Part shown: piece by piece, positions 51,571-59,485 of the stretch
Layout: each line of letters opens with the position of its first letter
How positions within the stretch are numbered: position 1 is the first letter of the stretch
Assembly (NCBI RefSeq): GCF_900155585.1
Contig: NZ_LT707417.1
Location: forward strand, 434,001 to 498,000
Source of the DNA: Aedoeadaptatus urinae
Lineage (GTDB): Bacteria > Bacillota > Clostridia > Tissierellales > Peptoniphilaceae
Length of the DNA: 64,000 nt
Direction: 5' to 3'
Translations under genes and position numbers: made by a program
The notes under the pieces: model-generated
Told to the model about the DNA's origin: nothing
Seen by the model: only the letters and a program-made list of their open reading frames with translations
The model's database searches: none

Positions 51571-51603
51571 GAGACGCCATCGTAAAGGTGGCGCCTTTTT
51601 TGG
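51571..51603 (+). terminator. terminator of serS
   Basis: GACGCCA / TGGCGCC with nine-base loop and TTTTTT. It lies before the end of the converging stalk-domain gene. Confidence 0.8.
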
Positions 51604-51620
51604 TGAAGATAGAAAAAACC

Positions 51621-52754
51621 TTACTCACCCATGGATAATAAAACCGAAAGATTTTTAGGGCGTAGCTGAAAAATATTCAAGTGGAAAAGGGTGGATTCAT
51701 CTTTTGGTTTTTTATAAGACGCACTTTCCATTTGCAGGTTAAATTCCGCAGGCGTTTTATTCATGGGCATGATCCGGTAATGGTAGTTAATGTATTCTAG
51801 TCTGTTAACAGTAGACGTTTTTGTATCAAAAACGGGTTCTTGATCGGGATCGTAGGACTCGATGTCGAATCGGTAGACAATGTTATACTTCGTATTGACT
51901 CGATCTTCGTTAAAATAGACGTCGCTATCTTCTTCTTTAAAATCACCGGTCCAATGAAGTCCTACTGCCAGCTCTCTTAGAGGGATGTAATAATCGCCGT
52001 CAACGGTAAGGCTGCTGTTAACATATTCCATGCTCGTGTCTTGATCCAGATAGATGCCGTCACATTGGATGCCGCGTCCGTGAAAGACAACTTCACGTTT
52101 CGTTGCGGGTTCCGTTACAAGAACGCCGATTTCGGGAGGATTATCTCCGCCCCAAATGTAATTATTACGATCGATGCTGTAGATCCAGCCCATTCCTTTC
52201 GTAAAATCTTTTACTGATATCATGCGGCGATCGCCTATTTGAAAAGAGTGGACTTTAAACTCTTTTCCCTCGTAGTGAATCGACAGAAGCTTATGGTCAC
52301 GAGGCGGATAGTAGGTCTTGCCGATAACTACCGTAGAATTGGCATTGTCCCAGCTAACAATTTCGCCGAAAGCCTCGGATATAAATCGAATAGGAACAAG
52401 GGTACGACCATTACTAATCTTAGCGGGCACATCCAATGTAATGTGCTTGGTCATGCCATTTTCTTTTACAGTGGCTTGGCGTCGATTGATTTGCAATTCA
52501 ATAGTTGCATCGGTTCCTTTTTGGGTGAATCGTTTGAGAATGACTTTTTGTGTTGCGGGGACCCACTTAACTTTTGAGTCTAAGCTTTCCCCAATAAGGC
52601 GTAATGGAACGAGGACGCGGTCGTTTTCGATTGTCGGTGCCACGTCGCCGTAAATATAATCGCCTAATGTAAAGATCTTTACATTCCGTTGAGCAAAGCT
52701 TTTCGAGGGAATGAACAGTACGAAGACCAGAAGCAGAAGAGACCATCTTTTCAT
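51621..52754 (-). CDS. secreted copper-amine-oxidase-N (stalk) domain protein
   Basis: A 377-aa exported protein with a signal peptide ending near SFAQ (residue 22) and two or three stalk-domain repeats: NDRVLVPLRLIGESLDSKVKW, GRTLVPIRFISEAFGEIVSWD and VDGDYYIPLRELAVGLHWTG. These domains are common on the surface of Firmicutes and probably bind wall polymer or support other domains; no enzyme motif is seen. Base composition is lower in GC than the flanking serS and P-type ATPase genes, hinting at recent acquisition or relaxed selection. Confidence 0.82.
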   Translation of the reverse strand: MKRWSLLLLVFVLFIPSKSFAQRNVKIFTLGDYIYGDVAPTIENDRVLVPLRLIGESLDSKVKWVPATQKVILKRFTQKGTDATIELQINRRQATVKENGMTKHITLDVPAKISNGRTLVPIRFISEAFGEIVSWDNANSTVVIGKTYYPPRDHKLLSIHYEGKEFKVHSFQIGDRRMISVKDFTKGMGWIYSIDRNNYIWGGDNPPEIGVLVTEPATKREVVFHGRGIQCDGIYLDQDTSMEYVNSSLTVDGDYYIPLRELAVGLHWTGDFKEEDSDVYFNEDRVNTKYNIVYRFDIESYDPDQEPVFDTKTSTVNRLEYINYHYRIMPMNKTPAEFNLQMESASYKKPKDESTLFHLNIFQLRPKNLSVLLSMGE

Positions 52755-52888
52755 TTCATCATATCCTTTTCAATGTTTTTTAATCTTGCATTTATTATAT
52801 TATTTTCCGATTGGAATTGCACGGAAAAACTGTATCTATAGAGGACGTTCGTCATTCTTTGTATCCTCTTTAATTTCCCCTATATCCA
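52755..52888. other. short intergenic stretch, no gene
   Basis: Region between the divergent stalk-domain gene and the Mn-riboswitch promoter. AT-rich, with nothing convincing apart from a possible minus-strand ribosome site (ATATGATG) near 52757. Confidence 0.5.
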
Positions 52889-52918
52889 TTGACCCCACCT
52901 GCTTCTTTTTGGTATACT
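52889..52918 (+). promoter_or_regulatory. promoter of the P-type ATPase gene
   Basis: TTGACC, 18-bp spacer, TATACT with an extended TGG; transcription should begin near 52925, just before the riboswitch. Confidence 0.82.
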
Positions 52919-52930
52919 ACTTGTCGAAAC

Positions 52931-53036
52931 AAAGGGGAGTAACTATTATTCTTTGGTCGTCAATCCGGCTTCGGCCCGGCCAAGGATCCTAAACAGGCTG
53001 TGAGACTTTTGTCCGTGGGACAGGAGTCTTTTTTTA
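52931..53036 (+). promoter_or_regulatory. yybP-ykoY (manganese) riboswitch with terminator
   Basis: The leader starts AAAGGGGAGTA and later has CTGTGAGAC, the two conserved sides of the Mn2+ binding loops, with a paired CCGGCTTCGGCCCGG region between. A terminator stem AGACTTTTGTCC / GGGACAGGAGTCT with seven T follows (53003-53036). In the family, Mn2+ turns expression on. The gene it controls is a cation-pumping ATPase. Confidence 0.87.
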
Positions 53037-53052
53037 CAATGAGGAGGTATTT

Positions 53053-55773
53053 ATGGATTGGTACAAAATGAGTGCCCGGGAAGTGTTGGAGGAACTGTCC
53101 GCCAACGACACCACGGGGCTCGCTCCGGAAGACGCGGAGAAGCGTCTGGAAAAGTACGGGGGCAATGAGCTGCAGGAAGAGGAAGGGAAGTCCTTCGCCA
53201 AAAAGCTGGCGGAACAATGCCTCGACCCCATGATCATTATCCTTTTAATCGCCGCGGTCATTTCCGGCTTCGTCGGCGAGATGGTAGACTCCATCATTAT
53301 TCTCGCCATCGTCATCGTGAATGCCGTGTTAAGTATCGTACAGGAAGGCAAGGCGGAAGAAGCCATTGCCGCCTTAAAGAAAATGAGTTCCCCTACGGTG
53401 AAGGTGATTCGCGGGGGCCGTCCCGTGGAAATCGACTCCGTCTACGTGGTACCCGGGGACCTGGTGATTTTGGAAACCGGCGACATCGTGCCGGCGGACA
53501 TGCGCCTGGTGGAAAGCACCAATTTAAAAATCGACGAGTCGTCTTTAACCGGCGAATCCGTTTCCGTTGAAAAGGACGCCGACACCACACTGGAAGAAGA
53601 TGCGGGCATCGGCGACAGAGAAAATTACGCCTACTCCGCCTCCATCGTCACCTACGGTCGAGGCAAGGGCATCGTTACCGCCACGGGAGAAGAGACGGAA
53701 ATCGGCAAAATCGCCACCACCCTCTCCACCATGGAAGAAGAGCAGACGCCGCTGCAAAAGAAGCTGGCGGGTCTGTCCAAGACCTTGGGCATTCTCGTCG
53801 TCGCCGTCTGCGCCGTGGTCTTTGCCGTCGGCAAGCTTTACGGCCACGACACCCTGCGCATGTTTATGACCTCGGTGTCCCTCGCCGTCGCCGCCATTCC
53901 CGAAGGCCTGCCCGCCATCGTCACCATCGTCCTTTCCATGGGCATGGGCAATATGGCGAAGCGCCACGCCATCGTGAAGCGGCTCTTGGCCGTGGAAACC
54001 TTGGGGACCACCACTTATATCTGCTCCGATAAGACGGGCACCTTGACTCAAAACGAAATGACCGTCACCAAGGTCTATCTCGACGGCAAGATTATGGACG
54101 TCTCCGGCACGGGTTATGCGCCGGAAGGGGAGCTGTCTTTGGACGGCAAGCCCATTACCTTTGACGACGTCAACGGGCTCAAGACCCTGTCTTCCATCGC
54201 CACCTTAACCAACGACGCCGACCTCATCGAAGAGGGCGGCACCCACAGCATTTTAGGCGACCCTACGGAAGGCGCACTCATTACTCTGGCGGGCAAACTG
54301 GGCATCAAGGAAGAAGAGCTGGAAGGAGAATTCCCCCGTATCGGCGAAATTCCCTTCGACTCCGATCGCAAGATGATGTCCACCTTCCACGAAAACTTTT
54401 TCGAAAACAAGGTGTCGTCCTTTACCAAGGGCGCGCCGGACGTGGTGTTGAAAAACTGCAAGTACCTGTTTAAAGACGGAAAGATCGTGGAGCTCACCGA
54501 AGGAGACAGAAAGGCCATACTGGAACAAAACAACGCCTTTGCCCAAGAGGCGCTCCGCGTGTTGGCCTTTGCCTTTAGAAATTACGATGCCATGCCCGAG
54601 GCGCCTTCCACGGAAGAAAACGAACGGGACATGGTCTTCGTCGGCCTCACCGGCATGATCGACCCGGCCCGCCCGGAAGTAAAGGCCGCCATTAAAGAAT
54701 GCCGAAACGCCGGCATCGTTCCCGTCATGATTACCGGGGACTACCTTCTCACCGCCAAGGCCATCGCCGAAGAGCTGGGCATTTTGCGGGAAGGCGATAA
54801 GGCCATGATGGGGGAAGAGCTCAACGACAAGACCCCGGAAGAAATTCGAGAAATCGTCAAGACCACCCGGGTCTTCGCCCGCGTGTCCCCTGAAAATAAA
54901 GTACAGATCGTCACGGCCCTGAAGGAAAACGGCGAGATCGCCGCCATGACCGGCGACGGCGTCAACGACGCCCCCGCCATTAAAAAGGCGGACATCGGCA
55001 TCGCCATGGGCATCACCGGCACCGACGTGGCAAAAAATACGGCGGACGTCATCTTAACCGACGACAACTTCGCCACCATCGTCAACGCCGTGGAAGAAGG
55101 GCGAATCATCTACGCCAATATTAAAAAATTCGTCACCTTCCTCTTGAGCTGTAACATCGGTGAAGTACTGGTGGTCTTCCTCTCCATTATCATGAACCTG
55201 CCCACGCCCTTCTTGCCCATCCAGCTCCTGTGGCTCAACCTGGTCACGGACTCCTTCCCGGCATTGGCCCTCGGCGTGGAAAAAGGCGAAGAGGAAACCA
55301 TGTTCGAACCGCCGCGGGATCCCAAGGAACCGATTTTGGATAAGAACGTCACCATCACCTTGATCATTCAATCCCTGGCCATTACGGCGGCCACCCTGGG
55401 CGTCTACCACTACGCCCTCACCACCCACGGCATGGACGGCGACGGGCTCGTCTACTCCCGCACCATGGCCTTCTCCACCTTGGTCTTCAGCGAACTGTTC
55501 CGCTCTTTCTCCTCGAGAAGCATCGACGATACCCTCTTTAAAATGGGTTTCTTCACCAACAAGCGCTTGAACCAAGCCGTGTTCCTGTCATTGGCCATGG
55601 TCCTCGTGGTCCTCTACATTCCCTTCCTGGAAGAGCTGTTCCACATGACGGACCTGAACATGACCGACTGGGCCATCGTCCTCGTCTCCGCCCTGATCCC
55701 CTTGGTCATCGGCGAAGTACAAAAAATGATTCGCTTCAAACAAACCCACGTCGGGGATGTGAAGAACAAATAA
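53053..55773 (+). CDS. P2-type cation-transporting ATPase (Ca2+/Mn2+ class)
   Basis: A 906-aa P-type ATPase that pumps a divalent cation out of the cytoplasm. Ten membrane segments are visible; motifs include SSLTGESVSVEK, the metal site AAIPEGLPAIVTIVLS in segment 4, the phosphorylation site SDKTGTLTQNEM (near residue 325), and TGDGVNDAPAIKKADIGIAMG. The PEGLP motif groups it with type II calcium pumps; the manganese riboswitch in front of it argues that manganese export or co-transport is its main role. Ribosome site GAGGAGGTATTT. Confidence 0.95.
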   Translation: MDWYKMSAREVLEELSANDTTGLAPEDAEKRLEKYGGNELQEEEGKSFAKKLAEQCLDPMIIILLIAAVISGFVGEMVDSIIILAIVIVNAVLSIVQEGKAEEAIAALKKMSSPTVKVIRGGRPVEIDSVYVVPGDLVILETGDIVPADMRLVESTNLKIDESSLTGESVSVEKDADTTLEEDAGIGDRENYAYSASIVTYGRGKGIVTATGEETEIGKIATTLSTMEEEQTPLQKKLAGLSKTLGILVVAVCAVVFAVGKLYGHDTLRMFMTSVSLAVAAIPEGLPAIVTIVLSMGMGNMAKRHAIVKRLLAVETLGTTTYICSDKTGTLTQNEMTVTKVYLDGKIMDVSGTGYAPEGELSLDGKPITFDDVNGLKTLSSIATLTNDADLIEEGGTHSILGDPTEGALITLAGKLGIKEEELEGEFPRIGEIPFDSDRKMMSTFHENFFENKVSSFTKGAPDVVLKNCKYLFKDGKIVELTEGDRKAILEQNNAFAQEALRVLAFAFRNYDAMPEAPSTEENERDMVFVGLTGMIDPARPEVKAAIKECRNAGIVPVMITGDYLLTAKAIAEELGILREGDKAMMGEELNDKTPEEIREIVKTTRVFARVSPENKVQIVTALKENGEIAAMTGDGVNDAPAIKKADIGIAMGITGTDVAKNTADVILTDDNFATIVNAVEEGRIIYANIKKFVTFLLSCNIGEVLVVFLSIIMNLPTPFLPIQLLWLNLVTDSFPALALGVEKGEEETMFEPPRDPKEPILDKNVTITLIIQSLAITAATLGVYHYALTTHGMDGDGLVYSRTMAFSTLVFSELFRSFSSRSIDDTLFKMGFFTNKRLNQAVFLSLAMVLVVLYIPFLEELFHMTDLNMTDWAIVLVSALIPLVIGEVQKMIRFKQTHVGDVKNK

Positions 55774-55774
55774 G

Positions 55775-55799
55775 AAAAGCCGCCTTCGGGCGGTTTTTT
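55775..55799 (+). terminator. terminator of the P-type ATPase gene (repeat B, copy 1)
   Basis: GCCGCC, TTCG loop, GGCGGT, then TTTTTT. A nearly identical hairpin lies at 62076-62101, at the other end of the AT-rich island. Confidence 0.88.
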
Positions 55800-55847
55800 A
55801 ATGCTTATCTCCCGAACTCAAAACCATCTTTCATCCTGCGAAGATAG

Positions 55848-55988
55848 AGTTATAAAATTTGGCATAATACTGTCGAAGGACTGTACATAGTAGAAGAATC
55901 ATTTGAGGTGGATGATGTCTTTCCAATGATAGATTATGGAAAAACAAAGGATGGAAAAAGAATAAACCGGACCTACAAAATGCCATAA
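55848..55988 (+). pseudogene. open C-terminal-like fragment of an unknown gene
   Basis: A 46-codon open frame without start, bounded by in-frame stops, reads as protein (VEESFEVDDVFPMIDYGKTK) and ends KMP. I cannot name the family. Another scrap ending FWNIEYRVIN lies near 56047-56123. Both look like remains of genes in a decaying accessory region; 55800-56134 holds nothing else. Confidence 0.4.
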
Positions 55989-56134
55989 ATATAACTCTAC
56001 ATGTCATGACAAAGTAGGATGGGATGAGAGTATAGGCATAGAAGTACGGGGCAAAATTTGTAGGTAGTTTAAATGCGATGTACTGGAGATTTTGGAATAT
56101 CGAGTACAGGGTAATTAATTAAAGGAGATGTAAA

Positions 56135-56788
56135 ATGGCAAAAAATAAAGATAAAACAGAAGAACTATCCTTAGAATCAGTATTATGGAATTGCAGAGTA
56201 TCATTAAGAGGATATGGAAGTACTGAAAAAAATAGAGACGCTGTAATAGGATTAGTTTTCTTAAAGTTTGCAGGAGATAAGTTTGAAACAAGAAGAAAAC
56301 AAATTGAAGAAGAACATCCTGATTTATTCATGCTAAGAGAGATGCCGGCCACTTATCATGCTGACAATGTTTATTATCTAAATGAAACATCCAGATGGAG
56401 TTACATAGTTAAAAATGCATCGGCAGATGATATAGCTATAAAAATAGATACAGCAATGAAAGACATAGAGGAGGACAATCCTTCCCTAAAAGGAACTTTG
56501 CCTCAAAATTTGTACGCTACTTTAGGAGCTCCGGCAAGTAAAATCAAAAGTCTAATCGATGAGATAAATAAGATAAATGGAGATAGATTCCATGAAGAAG
56601 ATTTGATCGGAAGAGTCTACGAATATTTTTTACAAATATATGCAGCATCAGGAACAAAGGAAGACGGTGAATTTTATACACCTTCAAGCGTTGTAAGACT
56701 ATTGACTGAGCTAATCGAACCATATGACGGAGTTGTATATGAGAACAAAACACCATATACGATACATTTTAACGGCATCGCCGCTTAG
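56135..56788 (+). pseudogene. hsdM: truncated type I restriction-modification methyltransferase (hsdM 5' part)
   Basis: A 217-aa remnant of a protein normally about 500 aa. It keeps the N-terminal helical domain (LWNCRVSLRGYGSTEKNRDAVIGLVFLK) and the start of the methylase domain, GEFYTPSSVVRLLTELIEPYDG, but stops where the SAM-binding DPCCGSGG and catalytic NPPF should follow. The last 15 or so residues (NKTPYTIHFNGIAA) are foreign and look like the end of a transposase. It cannot methylate DNA. Direct repeats resembling a transposon end follow at once. Confidence 0.88.
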
Positions 56789-56840
56789 GGTACGAACCTA
56801 ATACTAAGGGGTACGAAAATTTAGTATGTGGTACGAAAAT
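56789..56840. repeat. three short direct repeats, transposon end-like
   Basis: GGTACGAA at 56789-56796, 56810-56817 and 56830-56837, spaced 20-21 bp. Regular short direct repeats like these are typical of the multi-repeat ends of IS21-family elements. With the foreign tail on hsdM, this looks like the end of an insertion sequence whose body is lost. Confidence 0.5.
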
Positions 56841-56897
56841 CAATAAGCTCACAGCGATGTTCATCCTAAAATTAAACTAAGAAGCATTACGCGTTAC

Positions 56898-56932
56898 AAG
56901 AATCTTGTTCTATCTGGCAGGGTTCTTTTTTT
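56898..56932 (+). terminator. possible terminator before the TetR gene
   Basis: AAGAATCTTG pairs with CAGGGTTCTT (two G-U pairs) before a T-run. Confidence 0.5.
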
Positions 56933-56971
56933 ATGCAACATTAGGTGAATTGCCATTACCGCATAAAATTC

Positions 56972-57000
56972 TTGACAAATAAGTTAGTCTATGGTAATTT
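56972..57000 (+). promoter_or_regulatory. promoter of the TetR-ABC operon
   Basis: TTGACA, 17-bp spacer, TAATTT. The -10 runs straight into the palindromic operator. Confidence 0.75.
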
Positions 57001-57031
57001 CTCCTTACCGAGATTAATCTCGGTAAGGAGA
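57000..57031. promoter_or_regulatory. perfect 32-bp palindromic operator
   Basis: The half-site TCTCCTTACCGAGATT is followed directly by its exact inverse. It begins at the last base of the -10 hexamer and covers the transcription start, so a bound dimer would block initiation. TetR-family repressors bind such dyads at their own promoters; the next gene is TetR-like. Its right half overlaps the first unit of the 21-bp tandem repeat. Confidence 0.88.
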
Positions 57032-57108
57032 GGAAAATGATGGTCAAGGAGAGGAAAATGATGGTCAAGGAGAGGAAAATGATGGTCAAGGAGAGGAAAA
57101 TGATGGTC
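57025..57108 (+). repeat. four exact 21-bp tandem repeats, each a ribosome site plus start codons
   Basis: Four identical units (57025-57045, 57046-57066, 57067-57087, 57088-57108), each AAGGAGAGGAAAATGATGGTC. Every unit carries an AGGAGAGG ribosome site followed by two ATG codons in the frame of the TetR protein. 21 bp keeps the frame, so initiation at any unit yields the same protein with 0-3 extra MMVKERK blocks. Confidence 0.95.
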
Positions 57109-57693
57109 AGAGAACGATTAGATCCGGAAATGCGTAAAGAAGACATTCAAAAGGCTGCTATGGCACTCTTTTCTTCTAAGGGCTTTAACAATACGACGAT
57201 GGATGATGTTCGTGAAAAATCCGGTTTATCAGCCGGCGGATTATACTACTACTACAAAAATACGGCAGAAATCCTCTACGACATTATGGACAGAGGAAGC
57301 AGGATGCGTGAAGCGATGGTAACAAACACGGTTCAACATATGGGGAACAAGCTTACACCACATATCTTGGCTGAAGTTGTCGTCGATAAAATGTTGGCGA
57401 ATAATCCTTTTACGCCTATCTATGTCATGTTTCTTGGTGAGATTAAGAAAAATGAACAGCTTAACGCATTATATGAAAAACTCAAGAGGGATTCGATTAC
57501 TTACTTTAAGCATTTTATGAATGGGTACGACTGCGGATTGCTTACTGATGATGACTATGAATTTGTAACGAATCTCATCAATGCAAGCTTGTTATCCTGT
57601 GAAATTTTAGATACGCGTGAAAATTTTCTAAAGAACAGACAGCACTTGGTATCCATGCTTGAAGGTTATTTTACTCGTTCGACTTCTCAGTAA
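57037..57693 (+). CDS. TetR/AcrR-family transcriptional regulator with repeated N-terminus
   Basis: 218 aa from the first ATG, or 197 aa from the last unit (57100). The helix-turn-helix reads FNNTTMDDVREKSGLSAGGLYYYY, followed by an all-helical ligand domain. The leading MMVKERK repeats come from a 21-bp tandem repeat and are not part of the family. A perfect palindrome at the promoter is the likely operator. It heads an operon of two ABC exporters and a small membrane protein, so it is probably a drug- or substrate-sensing repressor of them. Confidence 0.9.
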   Translation: MMVKERKMMVKERKMMVKERKMMVRERLDPEMRKEDIQKAAMALFSSKGFNNTTMDDVREKSGLSAGGLYYYYKNTAEILYDIMDRGSRMREAMVTNTVQHMGNKLTPHILAEVVVDKMLANNPFTPIYVMFLGEIKKNEQLNALYEKLKRDSITYFKHFMNGYDCGLLTDDDYEFVTNLINASLLSCEILDTRENFLKNRQHLVSMLEGYFTRSTSQ

Positions 57694-57766
57694 GCGGAAG
57701 TTTCCGGACTCTAAAATCTTCCATCAATTTCCGCATTTCATTCATTTACTAAGGAGGTTTTTTGAT

Positions 57767-59485
57767 ATGAACTTATTGAAAAAGTACATCGCCAAAAATA
57801 AGACCGGCTACTTTTTCTCGGTCCTTTTTGCCGTTTTGGGTGTACTGGCAGGACTTTTTACCTATGTGCTCTTGAGCAAAATGATCATTGCCCTCATTGC
57901 AGGGAATACAGATTTTGCTTTTTATACTAAAGGAGTCCTCAGTATTCTCGCGCTGCTGTGCGCAAAAGAAGTTTTTATGGGTATTTCCACCACGATTTCT
58001 CATACGGCGACCTATGGTGCTTTGTGTGAAATCAGGCGAGATATCATGGACAAACTTTTCAAAATGCCGTTAGGAAACATTTTGAATTTAAGCACAGGAA
58101 AGCTAAAAGATGTCATCGTGAATCAAGTTGACAGCATGGAGACAACCCTGGCTCACCTGATTCCTGAAATGACCGCTAATATTGTTGGCCCGGTTTTACT
58201 TCTTGTTTACATGTTTGTACTCGATTGGCGCGTTTCGCTCTTGGCACTGGTTCCTCTTGTGATCGGCATGTTTTTTATGGCCGGCCCGATGAAGCGCATG
58301 CCTAAAATGTTTCCCAAAGCAGTCAAAATTGGTCAAGACATGAACAACTCAATTGTGGAATATATCAACGGCATCGAAGTCATTAAGTCTTTTAATCAAG
58401 GCGATACATCCTATAAAAAATACAGCGATAATGTTTATGCCAAAGCAGATTATTACTGCAAGTGGATGGGCTTGAACAACAACGACTATGCGGTGAGCAT
58501 GTCGCTTGCACCGATGGGTATTTTAACCATCATTCCGTTTGGCCTTTTCTTCTGTATGCAAGGTAGCCTAAGCGGCGCTCATCTTTTGATGTTGATTATT
58601 TTATCGTTTGGCACAATCTCAAATATCATGCAGGTGATGTCTTATGAGGACGATATGGGTCGCATCAAAACCATTGCCGGTGAGATTGAAAAAGTTCTCA
58701 ACTCAAAAGAGTTATCCCACGCAACCGGTACACAAAACATTTCACGCTATGACATCACTTTCGATCACGTGAATTTCTCTTACGATGACAACAAACAGGT
58801 TATCAAGGATGTCAATCTGTACATCAATGAAGGTAGCGTCAATGCACTCGTCGGGTATTCTGGCTCAGGGAAATCGACCGTTGCAAAGCTCCTCGCCGGA
58901 TTTTGGGATACCGATAGTGGCACCATAACAATTGGTGGCATAGCTCTCAAGGATATGCTTTTAGAACAGCTTTCGGATGCTATTTCTTATGTATCTCAAG
59001 ACAATTATTTGTTTGATATTTCCATCAAAGATAATATTCGCATCGGCAAAAAAAATGCAACGGATGAGGAAATTATAGAAATCGCTAAAAAATCGGGCTG
59101 CCACGATTTCATTATGAAGCTCTCACAAGGCTATGAAACGGTTGCCGGAGAAGGTGGCGGGCATCTCTCCGGCGGTGAGCGCCAACGCATCTCTATTGCA
59201 CGCGCCATGCTCAAAGATGCACCGATTGTCATTTTGGATGAAGCCACTTCCTATATCGATCCAGAAAATGAAGCTATTTTGCAAGATGCCATCGCCACAT
59301 TGGTAAAAGGCAAAACGCTCATTATTATCGCCCATCGACTGAAAACTATTGCAGATGTGGATCAAATATTTGTAATCCATGATGGATATGTTGAAAATCA
59401 CGGAACACACGATGAACTATTAAAAGATTCTCCGGTTTACCAAGAATTGTGGAGTGCGGCCATGCGAGGTGAAGAAAATGATTAA
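57767..59485 (+). CDS. ABC exporter, membrane plus ATPase half-transporter (first of a pair)
   Basis: A 572-aa half-transporter: six membrane segments in residues 15-300, then the ATPase domain with Walker A GYSGSGKST near 365, signature LSGGERQRIS near 465, Walker B IVILDEATS near 490 and the H-loop in IIIAHRLKTI. GGAGGTTTTTTGAT precedes the ATG at 57767. It overlaps the next ABC gene by 8 bp, so the two probably form a heterodimer. The substrate is unknown; MptD-associated pairs of this type occur in Firmicutes. Confidence 0.93.
   Translation: MNLLKKYIAKNKTGYFFSVLFAVLGVLAGLFTYVLLSKMIIALIAGNTDFAFYTKGVLSILALLCAKEVFMGISTTISHTATYGALCEIRRDIMDKLFKMPLGNILNLSTGKLKDVIVNQVDSMETTLAHLIPEMTANIVGPVLLLVYMFVLDWRVSLLALVPLVIGMFFMAGPMKRMPKMFPKAVKIGQDMNNSIVEYINGIEVIKSFNQGDTSYKKYSDNVYAKADYYCKWMGLNNNDYAVSMSLAPMGILTIIPFGLFFCMQGSLSGAHLLMLIILSFGTISNIMQVMSYEDDMGRIKTIAGEIEKVLNSKELSHATGTQNISRYDITFDHVNFSYDDNKQVIKDVNLYINEGSVNALVGYSGSGKSTVAKLLAGFWDTDSGTITIGGIALKDMLLEQLSDAISYVSQDNYLFDISIKDNIRIGKKNATDEEIIEIAKKSGCHDFIMKLSQGYETVAGEGGGHLSGGERQRISIARAMLKDAPIVILDEATSYIDPENEAILQDAIATLVKGKTLIIIAHRLKTIADVDQIFVIHDGYVENHGTHDELLKDSPVYQELWSAAMRGEEND

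Noticed and set aside
56742-56934. An intact insertion sequence
   Set aside because: No transposase body and no matching second end are present.
57025-57108. CRISPR array
   Set aside because: The 21-bp units are directly adjacent with no spacers, and they encode translation signals.
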